Positions 32,237 to 40,544 of a DNA stretch of 40,544 bases are shown here, in pieces. Origin of the DNA: Clostridia bacterium (GTDB lineage: Bacteria; Bacillota; Clostridia; Oscillospirales; Acutalibacteraceae). The translations under genes and the position numbers were made by a program. The stretch lies in contig JAGAOS010000020.1 of assembly GCA_017623575.1 (NCBI GenBank), positions 1-40,544 of the forward strand, read 5' to 3'. Under the pieces are notes generated by a model, which did not search any database, was not told the DNA's origin, and worked only from the letters and a program-made list of their open reading frames with translations. The stretch's first letter is position 1, and each line of letters begins with the position of its first letter.

Positions 32237-33085
32237 ATGATAGATTCAACAGGTAAAAAAATAGGTGAGGACAGCGAAAAGCCGGATAAAGAGTTTTTAT
32301 TGGCAGAAATTAAGTTTTTCCTAAAGGGCTTTAGTAACAATAAAACCGATAACAAGGCCTACACCATTGCCAAAAGCATAAATGAGTATTTAAAGCTAGG
32401 CGGTACGGATGAAGAAATAACAAAATTACTGCCTAAGCTGGAGGAATATATAGAAATTACCGAAAGCGAAGACTTTTTGTGGCAGATGGTGTATATTCAA
32501 AGAGAAATTTCTTCAGCAGCTATGAATCGTTTGCTTAAGCCTAGATTTTGTGCTGAATGTAAATATCGTGCGGCACAGTATTTTGATAAAATTTGTGAAG
32601 TAGAACCTACAACACATAATAATTGTTGCAGGGTTATAGAATATGTATTTGCCGCGCTTGGTTTTGAAAAATCTAAGGAAAACGAAAAAATACTGCCCCT
32701 TATTGAAAAGGCAGAGGAACTGTTTTTGCAAATTCCTGAAACTGACAGTGCCATTTATTACACCGCGGGTAGGCTGCTATATGATGAACTTCACCGAAAG
32801 CTTACTTTTGATGAGGCTGAGCAAGAGCTTGAAGTGCTAAAGAAGGTGGCAGATTACGCTATTAAATTATATAAAGCAAGACCTCTTAAATCCAATTTGG
32901 AGCGCGCGCTGTTTCACTATCTTGAGTATTGTAAAAATAATCTATTCTCTTTTGAAGCGGAGAAAGATATTTTAACAGAGCTTATTAAGTTGGCTGAAAA
33001 TACAACAGGTGTTGGTATGGAAACAGAAAAATATATTTCAGAGCTTAAAGAAATTCTGCAAAAATTCAGCTCCAATTCACAATAA
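32237..33085 (+). CDS. All-helical hypothetical protein (TPR-like)
   Basis: 282 residues, almost entirely predicted helix and strongly acidic to mixed charge, with no membrane segment or signal. Repeated helix-turn-helix units such as EKILPLIEKAEELFLQIPET and EQELEVLKKVADYAIKLYKA suggest a TPR-like solenoid (roughly residues 105-245). Several cysteines cluster in CAECKYRAAQYFDKIC (residues 99-114), not in a clear metal motif. GAGGAT site upstream. It is 122 bases downstream of the VirD4-like gene, separated by a repeat fragment and a hairpin, so it may or may not share that transcript. I do not recognise a family. Confidence 0.65.
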   Translation: MIDSTGKKIGEDSEKPDKEFLLAEIKFFLKGFSNNKTDNKAYTIAKSINEYLKLGGTDEEITKLLPKLEEYIEITESEDFLWQMVYIQREISSAAMNRLLKPRFCAECKYRAAQYFDKICEVEPTTHNNCCRVIEYVFAALGFEKSKENEKILPLIEKAEELFLQIPETDSAIYYTAGRLLYDELHRKLTFDEAEQELEVLKKVADYAIKLYKARPLKSNLERALFHYLEYCKNNLFSFEAEKDILTELIKLAENTTGVGMETEKYISELKEILQKFSSNSQ

Positions 33086-33100
33086 TAACATTTATTAAGA

Positions 33101-33139
33101 AAAACCAACGGTTGTTCATTCAGAATGTCCGTTGGTTTT
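33101..33139. terminator. Terminator before the arginine operon
   Basis: AAAACCAACGG (33101-33111) and CCGTTGGTTTT (33129-33139) form an 11-bp stem followed by GCATATTT. It closes the helical-protein transcript. Confidence 0.85.
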
Positions 33140-33176
33140 GCATATTTATGCGCAATATTCTGCATAAATATGCAAA
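33137..33176. promoter_or_regulatory. Pair of ARG-box-like sites upstream of argG
   Basis: GCATATTTATGC (33140-33151) and GCATAAATATGC (33162-33173) are ARG-box-like palindromes (consensus TGAATWWWWATTCA) with centres 22 bp apart, about two helical turns, as in ArgR/AhrC operators. Together they form a 15-bp inverted repeat and could also fold into a hairpin. Confidence 0.55.
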
Positions 33177-33284
33177 AATATAAAAGCTATTGTCAAAGTG
33201 TACAAAAAGGGCGTATTTTTCGCCTAAAAGCCTATATAAAGTGAGATTTTTAATTATTTTTACAATAAAAATTATAAAAAAGGG

Positions 33285-33313
33285 TTGACAAAAACAAAAA
33301 AATGTTGCATAAT
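33285..33313 (+). promoter_or_regulatory. argG operon promoter overlapped by an ARG-box-like site
   Basis: TTGACA (33285-33290), 17-bp spacer, CATAAT (33308-33313). The -10 lies inside TGCATAATTATACG (33306-33319), a further ARG-box-like sequence, so an arginine repressor bound there would block polymerase. Three sites spread over about 170 bp would allow cooperative repression. Confidence 0.65.
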
Positions 33314-33357
33314 TATACGCGTGATTTGAATAAATATTTCTTTTGGAGGAAATAAAA

Positions 33358-34590
33358 ATGAATAAACAAGATATTAAAAAGGTTGTTTTAGCTTATTCCG
33401 GTGGTCTGGACACTTCAATTATCATCCCTTGGCTTAAGGAAAATTATAACAATTGTGAAGTTATAGCAGTTTCGGGTGATGTTGGTCAGGGTACCGAGCT
33501 TGATGGTCTTGAGGAAAAGGCTCTTGCTACAGGCGCATCCAAGCTTTATGTTTTAGACCTTAAGCAGGAATATGTTGAGGAGTACATCTGGCCCTGCCTT
33601 AAAGCCGGCGCAGAGTATGAGCAGTATTTGCTTGGTACATCCCACGCTCGTCCCTGTATTGCAAAGGGTCTTGCAGAAATCGCAATAAAAGAGGGGGCAG
33701 ACGCTATCTGCCACGGTTGTACCGGTAAGGGTAATGACCAGGTTCGTTTTGAGCTTACCTTAAAGGCTTTCGCTCCCGAAATGGCAATTATTGCTCCTTG
33801 GAGAGAGTGGGATATCAAGTCCAGAGAAGAGGAAATTGAGTATGCAGAGGCACACAATATTCCCCTTAAAATAAACCGCGAAACCAACTATTCCAAGGAT
33901 AAAAATGTTTGGCACTTATCCCATGAGGGTCTTGATTTAGAGGATCCCGCAAATGAGCCCTTTTACAATAAAGAAGGCTTCTTGGAGCTTGGTGTTTCTC
34001 CCGAACAGGCTCCCGATGTTCCTACCTATGTAAATATCCATTTTGAGCAGGGTGTTCCCACCGCTATTGACGGTGTAGAAATGAACGGTCTTCAGATTGT
34101 TGAAAAGCTTAATGAGCTTGGCGGCGCAAACGGTGTAGGACTTTTGGATATTGTTGAAAACCGTCTTGTTGGTATGAAGTCCAGAGGCGTTTATGAAACT
34201 CCCGGTGGCGCTATCCTTTATAAGGCACACGAGCTTTTAGAGATGATTACTCTGGATAGAGAAACCTCCCACTATAAAAAGCTTGTTGCACAGAAGTTCG
34301 GTGAGCTTGTTTATAACGGTCTTTGGTTCACTCCTTTAAGAGAAGCACTTTCCGCTTTTGTAGATGAAACTCAGAAAACCGTTACAGGTGTCGTTAAGGT
34401 TAAGCTTTACAAGGGTAATATTATAAACGCAGGTGTTACCTCACCCTACACCCTTTATGATGAAAATGTTGCCTCCTTTGGTGATGACGGCGGCGCTTAT
34501 GATCAAAAGGATTCTGCAGGCTTCATTAACCTCTTTGGTCTTTCCATTAAGGTTAAGGCTCTGCTTGATAAAAAAAGAAACGAAAACTAA
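33358..34590 (+). CDS. argG: Argininosuccinate synthase
   Basis: 410 residues, full length. The N-terminal ATP pyrophosphatase loop is [18 protein letters not shown], followed by [41 protein letters not shown]-like NVWHLSHEG and [11 protein letters not shown]. It joins citrulline and aspartate with ATP to make argininosuccinate. The ATG at 33358 has a strong GGAGGA site; a TTG at 33343 lies before that site and is rejected. First gene of the arginine operon, under the ARG-box-like promoter. Confidence 0.98.
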   Translation: MNKQDIKKVVLAYSGGLDTSIIIPWLKENYNNCEVIAVSGDVGQGTELDGLEEKALATGASKLYVLDLKQEYVEEYIWPCLKAGAEYEQYLLGTSHARPCIAKGLAEIAIKEGADAICHGCTGKGNDQVRFELTLKAFAPEMAIIAPWREWDIKSREEEIEYAEAHNIPLKINRETNYSKDKNVWHLSHEGLDLEDPANEPFYNKEGFLELGVSPEQAPDVPTYVNIHFEQGVPTAIDGVEMNGLQIVEKLNELGGANGVGLLDIVENRLVGMKSRGVYETPGGAILYKAHELLEMITLDRETSHYKKLVAQKFGELVYNGLWFTPLREALSAFVDETQKTVTGVVKVKLYKGNIINAGVTSPYTLYDENVASFGDDGGAYDQKDSAGFINLFGLSIKVKALLDKKRNEN

Positions 34591-34604
34591 TATATTAATC
34601 AAGG

Positions 34605-34634
34605 CGACAAAGGGGGAGTAATTTCCCTTTGTCG
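34605..34634 (+). terminator. Intercistronic hairpin between argG and argH
   Basis: CGACAAAGGG and CCCTTTGTCG form a perfect 10-bp stem with a 10-base loop, followed by TATTGTGCTTTTAATT. It may be a partial terminator or a stabilising end that makes argG more abundant than the downstream genes. Confidence 0.6.
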
Positions 34635-34673
34635 TATTGTGCTTTTAATTAAGGTGATTAAGGAGATAATAAA

Positions 34674-36044
34674 ATGCAGCTTTGGAAGGGCAGATTTCAA
34701 AAAGAATTAGACCCCAAAACCAATGATTTCAATTCCTCAATATCCTTTGACAGCCGTATGTTTAAGGAGGATATTGAAGGTAGTATTGCCCACGCAACAA
34801 TGCTTGCGGCTCAGGGTATAATCTCGGCAGAGGATTTAGGCGAAATAGCCGAGGGGCTTAAAAATATAAAGGCTGAAATTGAAAGCGGCGAACTGCTGAT
34901 TGACCCCAACGCTGAGGATATTCACACCTTTGTGGAGGGTGAGCTTACAGCCCGAATCGGCGCGGCTGGTAAAAGACTTCATACCGCCCGTAGCCGTAAT
35001 GACCAGGTTGCTTTAGATATAAGGCTTTATCTCCGCAAGGAATGTGAGGCATTATATGCTCAGCTTACCGAGCTTATTGATGTTTTAACAAAACAAGCCG
35101 AGCAGTATGCAAGCGCAGTAATGCCGGGCTATACCCACCTTCAAAGGGCACAGCCCATAACCTTTGGGCATCATCTGCTGGCATATGCTGAAATGCTTCT
35201 TCGCGATAAGGAGCGTCTGAATGATGCCAAAAACCGTATGAATTACTGTCCCTTAGGCGCATGCGCTCTTGCAGGCACTACCTACAATACCAACCGAGAA
35301 ATGACCGCAAAGGATTTAGGCTTTTTCGGTCCTATGCAAAACTCCTTAGACAGCGTTTCAGACAGAGATTTCTGTATTGAGCTGGCATCTGTTCTTTCAA
35401 TAATAATGGTACATCTTTCCCGTTTTTCTGAGGAAATTGTTCTTTGGGCATCCTTTGAGTTTAAATTCATTGAGTTGGATGATGCTTTTTCTACAGGCTC
35501 ATCCATAATGCCGCAGAAGAAAAATCCCGATATTACCGAGCTTATCAGGGGTAAATCGGGTAGGGTGTTTGGTGACCTTACAACCCTTCTCACAGTTATG
35601 AAGGGGCTTCCGCTTGCCTATAACAAGGATATGCAGGAGGATAAGGAAGCAATTTTTGATGCTTTTGATACCGTAAAAATGTGTCTTACCGCCTTTATTC
35701 CAATGCTGGATACAATGACTGCTCTCCCTGAAAATATGCGTAAGGCGGCGGCAGGCGGCTTTATAAACGCTACCGATTGTGCCGACTATCTGGTAGGTAA
35801 GGGCCTCCCCTTCAGAGATGCCTATAAAGCAACAGGTGAGCTGGTTGCCCTCTGCATTAAAATGGGTACAACCTTGGAGGAGCTTCCCCTTAGTGAATAT
35901 AAAAAAGTATGTAATATTTTTGATGATGGAGTTTATGCGGCAATCGACCTTGATAAATGCGTAAACGACCGTACATCCTTAGGTGGTCCTGCCCCCGCAA
36001 ATGTATTGGCGCAGGTAAAAAGAGTTAAGGAACTTAATAAATAA
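34674..36044 (+). CDS. argH: Argininosuccinate lyase
   Basis: 456 residues of the fumarase/aspartase superfamily. Landmarks: HTARSRNDQVALDIRLYLR, PGYTHLQRAQPITFGHHLLA (catalytic His) and the signature GSSIMPQKKNPDITELIRGK with the catalytic serine loop. It splits argininosuccinate to arginine and fumarate, the step after ArgG. AAGGAG site; 83 bases after argG with a hairpin between. Confidence 0.98.
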   Translation: MQLWKGRFQKELDPKTNDFNSSISFDSRMFKEDIEGSIAHATMLAAQGIISAEDLGEIAEGLKNIKAEIESGELLIDPNAEDIHTFVEGELTARIGAAGKRLHTARSRNDQVALDIRLYLRKECEALYAQLTELIDVLTKQAEQYASAVMPGYTHLQRAQPITFGHHLLAYAEMLLRDKERLNDAKNRMNYCPLGACALAGTTYNTNREMTAKDLGFFGPMQNSLDSVSDRDFCIELASVLSIIMVHLSRFSEEIVLWASFEFKFIELDDAFSTGSSIMPQKKNPDITELIRGKSGRVFGDLTTLLTVMKGLPLAYNKDMQEDKEAIFDAFDTVKMCLTAFIPMLDTMTALPENMRKAAAGGFINATDCADYLVGKGLPFRDAYKATGELVALCIKMGTTLEELPLSEYKKVCNIFDDGVYAAIDLDKCVNDRTSLGGPAPANVLAQVKRVKELNK

Positions 36045-36055
36045 CAGGTGATGAA

Positions 36056-36994
36056 ATGACAAAGATTTTTATTGACGGCAGTCAGGGTACTACCGGACTT
36101 AAAATATTTGACAGACTAAGCGGCAGAGAGGATATTGAGCTTATTACTTTAAGCGAGGAGCTTCGCAAGGATACCGCTGCTCGCAAAACGGCGCTCAATT
36201 CAGCAGATATAGCTTTTTTGTGTCTGCCCGATGATGCGGCTATAGAGGCTGTAAGTCTTATTGAAAATGATAATACCGTGGTTATTGATACATCCACCGC
36301 GCACCGCACCAATGAAGGCTGGGCATATGGTTTTCCCGAGCTTTCAGGCGAGCTGGAGGCAAAGCTTAAATCCTCCAAAAGAATTGCGGTACCCGGTTGT
36401 TATGCAAGTGGCTTTATCGCCCTTGTAAAACCCCTTGTTGATAATGGCTTTATTGATGCAGGTCTGGATATTTTTGCCCACGCAATGTCGGGATATAGCG
36501 GCGCAGGCAAAAAGGGCATCGCCCAGTATGAGGATAAAAACCGTGATAAACTATTAGATGCCCCTCGCGAGTATGCCTTAACCCAACAGCATAAGCATTT
36601 AAAGGAAATGAAAATAATAAGCGGTTTAGAGAATGAGCCTGTTTTTTGCCCTTATGTTTGTGATTATTTCTGCGGTATGGTAATGACAGTGCCAATTCTT
36701 GCAAAGGATTTAAAAAACGGTAAAACCGCCGAGGATATTAAAAAGCTTTACAAAGAAAAGTATAATAGTCAAATTGTAAAATATAAAGATACAATTGATG
36801 AAAATGGCTTTATTTCGGGTAATGCAATGTCAGAAAATGACGGTATGGAAATAACCGTTGCAGGCAATAATGAACGCATTTTATTGATTGCCCGTTATGA
36901 TAATTTAGGCAAAGGCGCAAGCGGAGCGGCTTTGGAATGTCTTAACTTTAAAATGGGTCAGAATCCCGAATATATGCTTAGGGTTAGCAATTAA
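36056..36994 (+). CDS. argC: N-acetyl-gamma-glutamyl-phosphate reductase, type 2
   Basis: 312 residues, the shorter type 2 form (type 1 enzymes are ~345). N-terminal Rossmann loop FIDGSQGTTGLKIF, the active-site cysteine Cys115 in AVPGCYASGF, and CPYVCDYFCGMVMTVP near the C-terminal half. It reduces N-acetylglutamyl phosphate with NADPH. The start, 11 bases after argH, has AGGTGATG. A MITE-like element begins after its stop and separates it from argJ. Confidence 0.95.
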   Translation: MTKIFIDGSQGTTGLKIFDRLSGREDIELITLSEELRKDTAARKTALNSADIAFLCLPDDAAIEAVSLIENDNTVVIDTSTAHRTNEGWAYGFPELSGELEAKLKSSKRIAVPGCYASGFIALVKPLVDNGFIDAGLDIFAHAMSGYSGAGKKGIAQYEDKNRDKLLDAPREYALTQQHKHLKEMKIISGLENEPVFCPYVCDYFCGMVMTVPILAKDLKNGKTAEDIKKLYKEKYNSQIVKYKDTIDENGFISGNAMSENDGMEITVAGNNERILLIARYDNLGKGASGAALECLNFKMGQNPEYMLRVSN

Positions 36995-37260
36995 ACCCGA
37001 ACCCGCCGCAAAGCGGCATGTTTTGGGCTTTTTGCTCCGTTCGTTCTCGTAAGGCGAGAGCATTATTTCGCCCGACCGAAACAAAAATCTCTCAAAATCT
37101 TCACGCTTTGAGGTCGCAGATTTTGTGAAGTGCGGATTTTTGTTCAGGCGAGGCACAAAACACAGCAAATCCTTTTGGATTTGCGAGTATTTTAACAAAG
37201 GATGAGCGAAAATCCGCCTTCACAAAACGGTGTTCGGATTTGATTGCTCACCCTAATATA
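36995..37260. mobile_element. MITE-like element, copy 2, inside the arginine operon
   Basis: A non-coding insertion-like stretch between argC and argJ, homologous to copy 1 at 11573-11841. Identical blocks include AGCATTATTTCG (37059-37070) and ACAAAAATCTCTCAAAAT (37081-37098). The block 37151-37200 ends GAGTATTTTAACAAAG. Hairpins recur with changed bases: CAAAATCT/AGATTTTG (37093-37100/37118-37125), GCAAATCC-TTTT-GGATTTGC (37165-37184), and a right-end hairpin near 37200-37253. The left end is diverged (GCCGC-AAA-GCGGC at about 37005-37017) and no terminal repeat matches, so exact ends are uncertain. Confidence 0.75.
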
Positions 37261-37272
37261 TAGGTGATAAGT

Positions 37273-38490
37273 ATGGTAGAATTTATAAATGGCGGTGTTA
37301 CCGCACCTAAAGGCTTTAAGGCAAGCGGAATCCATTGCGGAATAAGAAAGAACAAAACCAAAAAGGATTTAGCCTTAATAGTGGCAGATACCGAGTGTGA
37401 TGCCGCGGCAGTTTATACTCAGAATTTAGTTTATGGCGCACCCATAACCGTTACAAGAAATAATATTGCAGATGGAAAAGCAAGGGCAGTTATCTGCAAC
37501 AGCGGTATTGCTAACACCTGCAATGCAGATGGTGTGGAAAAGGCAGAGCTTATGTGTTCTCTTGCCGCTGAGGCAACAGGCTTTAAAGCTACTGATTTTG
37601 TTGTAGCTTCCACAGGCGTTATCGGTCAGCCAATTAATATTGAACCTATTCAAAAGGGTATGGCTCAGCTTGTAGGTGAGCTAAGTTATGATGGCTCCGT
37701 CAATGCCGCCGAAGCTATTATGACCACCGATACTGTTAAAAAGGAATTTGCGGTTGAGTTTGCCCTTGGCGGTAAAACCTGCAGAATAGGTGCAATCTCT
37801 AAAGGCAGTGGTATGATTCATCCCAATATGGCAACAATGCTCTGCTTTATTACTACCGATGTAAGCATCACATCAAATATGCTTAAATCGGCGCTTAGTG
37901 AGGTTGTTAAGGATAGCTTTAATATGCTATCTGTTGATGGTGATACCTCTACTAATGATACCGTTGCAGTTTTGGCATCGGGTATGGCAGAAAATGTAAG
38001 AATCGAAACCGAAAACGATGATTATAAAACCTTTGTTTTGGCACTTGCTGCAATTTGTGAGAGTCTTGTTAAGCTTATGGCTAAGGATGGCGAGGGCGCA
38101 ACAAAGCTGGTTGAATGTCAGGTAAGCGGAGCAAAAACCAAGGATATTGCCAAGGTATGTGCTAAAGCTGTTATATGCTCCTCCCTTGTTAAGGCGGCTA
38201 TGTTTGGCGCTGATGCCAACTGGGGTAGAATACTCTGTGCCTTGGGCTATGCAGGTGTGAATATTGATGTTAATAAGGTAGATGTTTATTTTAAGTCTGC
38301 AGGCGGCGAAATTTTAGTTTGCAAAAACGGTGCAGGCGTAGAATTTTCTGAAGAAAAAGCAAAAGAAATCCTTGTTAAGGATGAGGTTTATATAATCGTT
38401 AAGTTAAATGACGGTGAGTTTGCAGCAAATGCCTACGGCTGTGACCTTACATATGATTATGTTAAGATAAACGGTGATTACCGTACCTAA
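37273..38490 (+). CDS. argJ: Glutamate N-acetyltransferase/amino-acid acetyltransferase
   Basis: 405 residues from the ATG at 37273 (AGGTGAT site; a GTG at 37264 overlaps that site). ArgJ cleaves itself at the Ala-Thr bond in KGSGMIHPNMATMLCFITTD, here before Thr188, which becomes the nucleophile. Other landmarks: GIANTCNADG, ASTGVIGQP, MTTDTVKKEF and NTNDTV-like SVDGDTSTNDTVAVLASG. It transfers acetyl from N-acetylornithine to glutamate, recycling the acetyl group; bifunctional forms also use acetyl-CoA. No argA or argE is in the window, consistent with the cyclic pathway. Confidence 0.97.
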   Translation: MVEFINGGVTAPKGFKASGIHCGIRKNKTKKDLALIVADTECDAAAVYTQNLVYGAPITVTRNNIADGKARAVICNSGIANTCNADGVEKAELMCSLAAEATGFKATDFVVASTGVIGQPINIEPIQKGMAQLVGELSYDGSVNAAEAIMTTDTVKKEFAVEFALGGKTCRIGAISKGSGMIHPNMATMLCFITTDVSITSNMLKSALSEVVKDSFNMLSVDGDTSTNDTVAVLASGMAENVRIETENDDYKTFVLALAAICESLVKLMAKDGEGATKLVECQVSGAKTKDIAKVCAKAVICSSLVKAAMFGADANWGRILCALGYAGVNIDVNKVDVYFKSAGGEILVCKNGAGVEFSEEKAKEILVKDEVYIIVKLNDGEFAANAYGCDLTYDYVKINGDYRT

Positions 38491-38502
38491 GGAGTAGAAC
38501 TT

Positions 38503-39357
38503 ATGAATCTTACTAATGCTGAAAGGGCAGAAGTGCTAACTCAGGCACTTCCCTATATAAAGCGCTATAACGGTGAAATTGTTGTAATCAAATATGGTGG
38601 CAACGCAATGATAAATGAGCACCTCAAACAACAGGTTATGGAGGATATTGTTCTTTTGTGGCTTATTGGTGTTAAGGTTGTGCTTGTTCATGGCGGCGGT
38701 CCCGAAATCAACGATTTAATGGATAGATTAGGTAAAAAACCCGAGTTTGTAGACGGACTCCGTGTTACCGATAAGGAAACTGTAGATATAGTTCAAATGG
38801 TGCTTGCCGGCAAGGTGAATAAAACCCTTGTAAACCTTCTGGAGATGAAGGGCGGCAAGGCAATGGGCATATCAGGTATGGACGGTTGCCTTATTGAAGC
38901 CGAAATCAAGGATGAGCGTCTTGGCTATGTGGGTAGAGTTACCAATGTTAATATTGAACCCATTAATGACCTTTTAGAAAAGGGATATATCCCTGTAGTT
39001 TCCACTATTGGCTGTGACAAAGAGGGTAATGCCTATAACATTAACGGCGATACTGCCGCCGCATATATTGCGGGCGCATTAAAGGCAGAGCGTCTTATTA
39101 TGATGACCGATATTGACGGTATACTTCGTGACCGTCACGACCCTTCAACCCTTATTCCCGAGGTTACAATTTCAGATATCGAAAAGCTCTGTCAGGAGGG
39201 CGTTATTTCGGGCGGTATGATTCCCAAGGTAGATTGCTGTGTAGAAGCAATTCACAAGGGCGTTAAAAATGTAATTATTATGGATGGTCGCGTACCTCAC
39301 TCCATTCTTATGGAGATATTAACCGACGAAGGCGCAGGTACAATGGTTAGTGAATAA
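38503..39357 (+). CDS. argB: Acetylglutamate kinase
   Basis: 284 residues of the amino acid kinase fold. N-terminal IVVIKYGGNAM, LVHGGGPEINDLM, and INGDTAAAYIAGAL in the ATP-binding half; GGMIPKVDCCVEAI near the C-terminus. It phosphorylates N-acetylglutamate, usually the arginine-inhibited step; whether it carries the N-terminal helix of inhibitable forms is suggested by the start LTNAERAEVLTQALPYIKRY. AAGGAGTAG site, 12 bases after argJ. Confidence 0.97.
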   Translation: MNLTNAERAEVLTQALPYIKRYNGEIVVIKYGGNAMINEHLKQQVMEDIVLLWLIGVKVVLVHGGGPEINDLMDRLGKKPEFVDGLRVTDKETVDIVQMVLAGKVNKTLVNLLEMKGGKAMGISGMDGCLIEAEIKDERLGYVGRVTNVNIEPINDLLEKGYIPVVSTIGCDKEGNAYNINGDTAAAYIAGALKAERLIMMTDIDGILRDRHDPSTLIPEVTISDIEKLCQEGVISGGMIPKVDCCVEAIHKGVKNVIIMDGRVPHSILMEILTDEGAGTMVSE

Positions 39358-39367
39358 GGTGAAATGA

Positions 39368-40528
39368 ATGCAAACTTTAACAAATAAAGATAAAAGCTAT
39401 GTAGCTAATACATATAATCGTTTTCCCGTAGAAATCCTTTCGGGTAAGGGATGCTATTTTTATGATGCAAACGGTAAAGAATATATTGATATGGGCTCGG
39501 GTATAGGTGTTAATGCCTTTGGCGCTTCAGATGATGAATGGAAATCGGCCGTTATTGAGCAGTTAAATAAGGTTCAGCACACATCAAACCTTTATTACAC
39601 CGAACCCTGCGCCGAGCTTGCCAGACTTCTTTGCCAAAAAACAGGCTTTAAAAAGGTGTTTTTCGGCAATTCAGGTGCCGAGGCAAATGAATGCGCCATA
39701 AAAATCGCAAGAAAATGGGCGGCAGATAATAAAGGTAAGGATTGCTTTAAAATAGTCACTCTGGAAAACAGTTTCCACGGCAGAACAATCACAACTCTTG
39801 CCGCAACAGGTCAGGAACATTATCATGAGCTTTTTAATCCTTTGACAGATGGCTTTATTCATACCCCTGCCAATGATATTGAGGCTCTCCGTAAAACGGT
39901 TAAAGAAAATAATATCGCCGCTGTTTTGATAGAATGTATTCAGGGTGAGGGTGGAGTTATTCCTTTAAATGCTGATTTTGTAAAGGAGCTTGAAAACCTT
40001 TCTAAGGAACATAACTTCCTTATAATGGTGGATGAGGTTCAAACAGGCAACGGTCGTACAGGTAAGCTTTACGCATATATGAACTTTGGATTAAAACCGG
40101 ATGTTGTATCCACCGCAAAGGGGCTGGGTGGCGGACTACCTATAGGTGCCGCACTGCTTTCTGAAAGGGTGGAAAATGTTCTGGGCTTTGGTGACCACGG
40201 TTCCACATATGGCGGAAATCCTATTTGTGCCGCCGCCGCAATCAGTGTTATAAATCGCCTTACCGATGAGTTTTTAGCTGATGTTAAGTTAAAAAGTGAT
40301 TATGTTTTCAACGAGTTTAAAAAAGCAAATGGCGTTGTAACGGTAAGCGGAATGGGTCTTATGGTTGGCATAAAAACTGAAAAACCCGCCGCCGAGGTTG
40401 TAAAGGCAGCTATAGAAAAGGGTGTTCTTTGCCTTACCGCTAAGGATAAGGTTCGTCTGTTACCTCCTCTTAATATTCCAATGGATGCGCTTAAAAAAGC
40501 TGTTGATATTATAAAATCTTGTATGTAA
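39368..40528 (+). CDS. argD: Acetylornithine aminotransferase
   Basis: 386 residues, a class III PLP aminotransferase. Landmarks: GSGIGVNAFG, FGNSGAEANECAIKIARKW, SFHGRTITTLAATGQ, IMVDEVQTGNGRTG and the PLP lysine in VVSTAKGLGGGLPIGAAL. It makes N-acetylornithine from N-acetylglutamate semialdehyde and glutamate. The ATG lies 10 bases after argB with AAGGTGAA. The next expected gene, argF (or carbamoyl-phosphate synthase), would lie beyond the right edge. Confidence 0.97.
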   Translation: MQTLTNKDKSYVANTYNRFPVEILSGKGCYFYDANGKEYIDMGSGIGVNAFGASDDEWKSAVIEQLNKVQHTSNLYYTEPCAELARLLCQKTGFKKVFFGNSGAEANECAIKIARKWAADNKGKDCFKIVTLENSFHGRTITTLAATGQEHYHELFNPLTDGFIHTPANDIEALRKTVKENNIAAVLIECIQGEGGVIPLNADFVKELENLSKEHNFLIMVDEVQTGNGRTGKLYAYMNFGLKPDVVSTAKGLGGGLPIGAALLSERVENVLGFGDHGSTYGGNPICAAAAISVINRLTDEFLADVKLKSDYVFNEFKKANGVVTVSGMGLMVGIKTEKPAAEVVKAAIEKGVLCLTAKDKVRLLPPLNIPMDALKKAVDIIKSCM

Positions 40529-40544
40529 TATATAATATATATAA

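Noticed and set aside
33176-33357. T-box or other riboswitch in the arg leader
   Set aside because: No T-box AGGGTGG-type core or specifier stem is visible, and the transcript leader from the predicted promoter is too short (about 40 bases).

Overview
The window reads as chromosomal DNA of a low-GC Gram-positive anaerobe, most plausibly a Clostridia/Oscillospirales-type gut bacterium. Supporting signs are strong AGGAGG-type ribosome sites, consensus sigma-A promoters (TTGACA/TATAAT, 17-bp spacers, several extended -10s), a CpsC/CpsD/CpsB-type capsule start, a type 2 ArgC, a PrsW protease and many glycan-degrading genes with ROK, LacI and AraC regulators. I see no rRNA, tRNA or CRISPR array. 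This placement is inference; no phylogenetic marker was compared.

Region 1 (1-8286, minus strand): a seven-gene operon driven by a perfect-consensus promoter with an operator-like palindrome. In transcription order it encodes a ROK regulator, a UlaG-like metallo-lactonase, a zinc alcohol dehydrogenase, an FGGY kinase, two different mannitol-1-phosphate-dehydrogenase-like proteins and a GH2 glycosidase that runs off the left edge. It looks like a catabolic route for a polyol or sugar acid whose substrate I cannot name. Both MtlD-like proteins have lost the histidine of the K-x4-N-x2-H signature.

Region 2 (8340-11977, plus strand): a stand-alone CARF-nuclease of the Card1/Can2 (DUF1887) type, a PrsW intramembrane protease, a YhcC-like radical SAM protein, and a small conserved gene broken by a 269-bp MITE-like insertion with 18-bp inverted ends.

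Region 3 (11980-24629): carbohydrate and nucleoside scavenging. LacI regulator and nucleoside hydrolase 1 are divergent from an MFS transporter; then RtcB and a TIM-barrel epimerase; an aldo/keto reductase with two 4Fe-4S motifs; a DUF6067/GH123-like glycosidase; nucleoside hydrolase 2 with a GH51 arabinofuranosidase; and a divergent AraC regulator that appears to be leaderless.

Region 4 (24684-33085): an anchored LCP-like protein, a short capsule/exopolysaccharide operon (CpsC, CpsD, CpsB, CapD) closed by a terminator, then an orphan VirD4/TraG-like ATPase preceded by a degenerate AAA-like protein and followed by an all-helical protein. No other conjugation genes are present.

Region 5 (33137-40528, plus strand): an arginine operon argG-H-C-J-B-D with ARG-box-like operators. 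A second copy of the MITE-like element sits between argC and argJ, and a short third fragment lies after the VirD4-like gene. The two large copies keep the same order of hairpins while stem bases change in compensating pairs.
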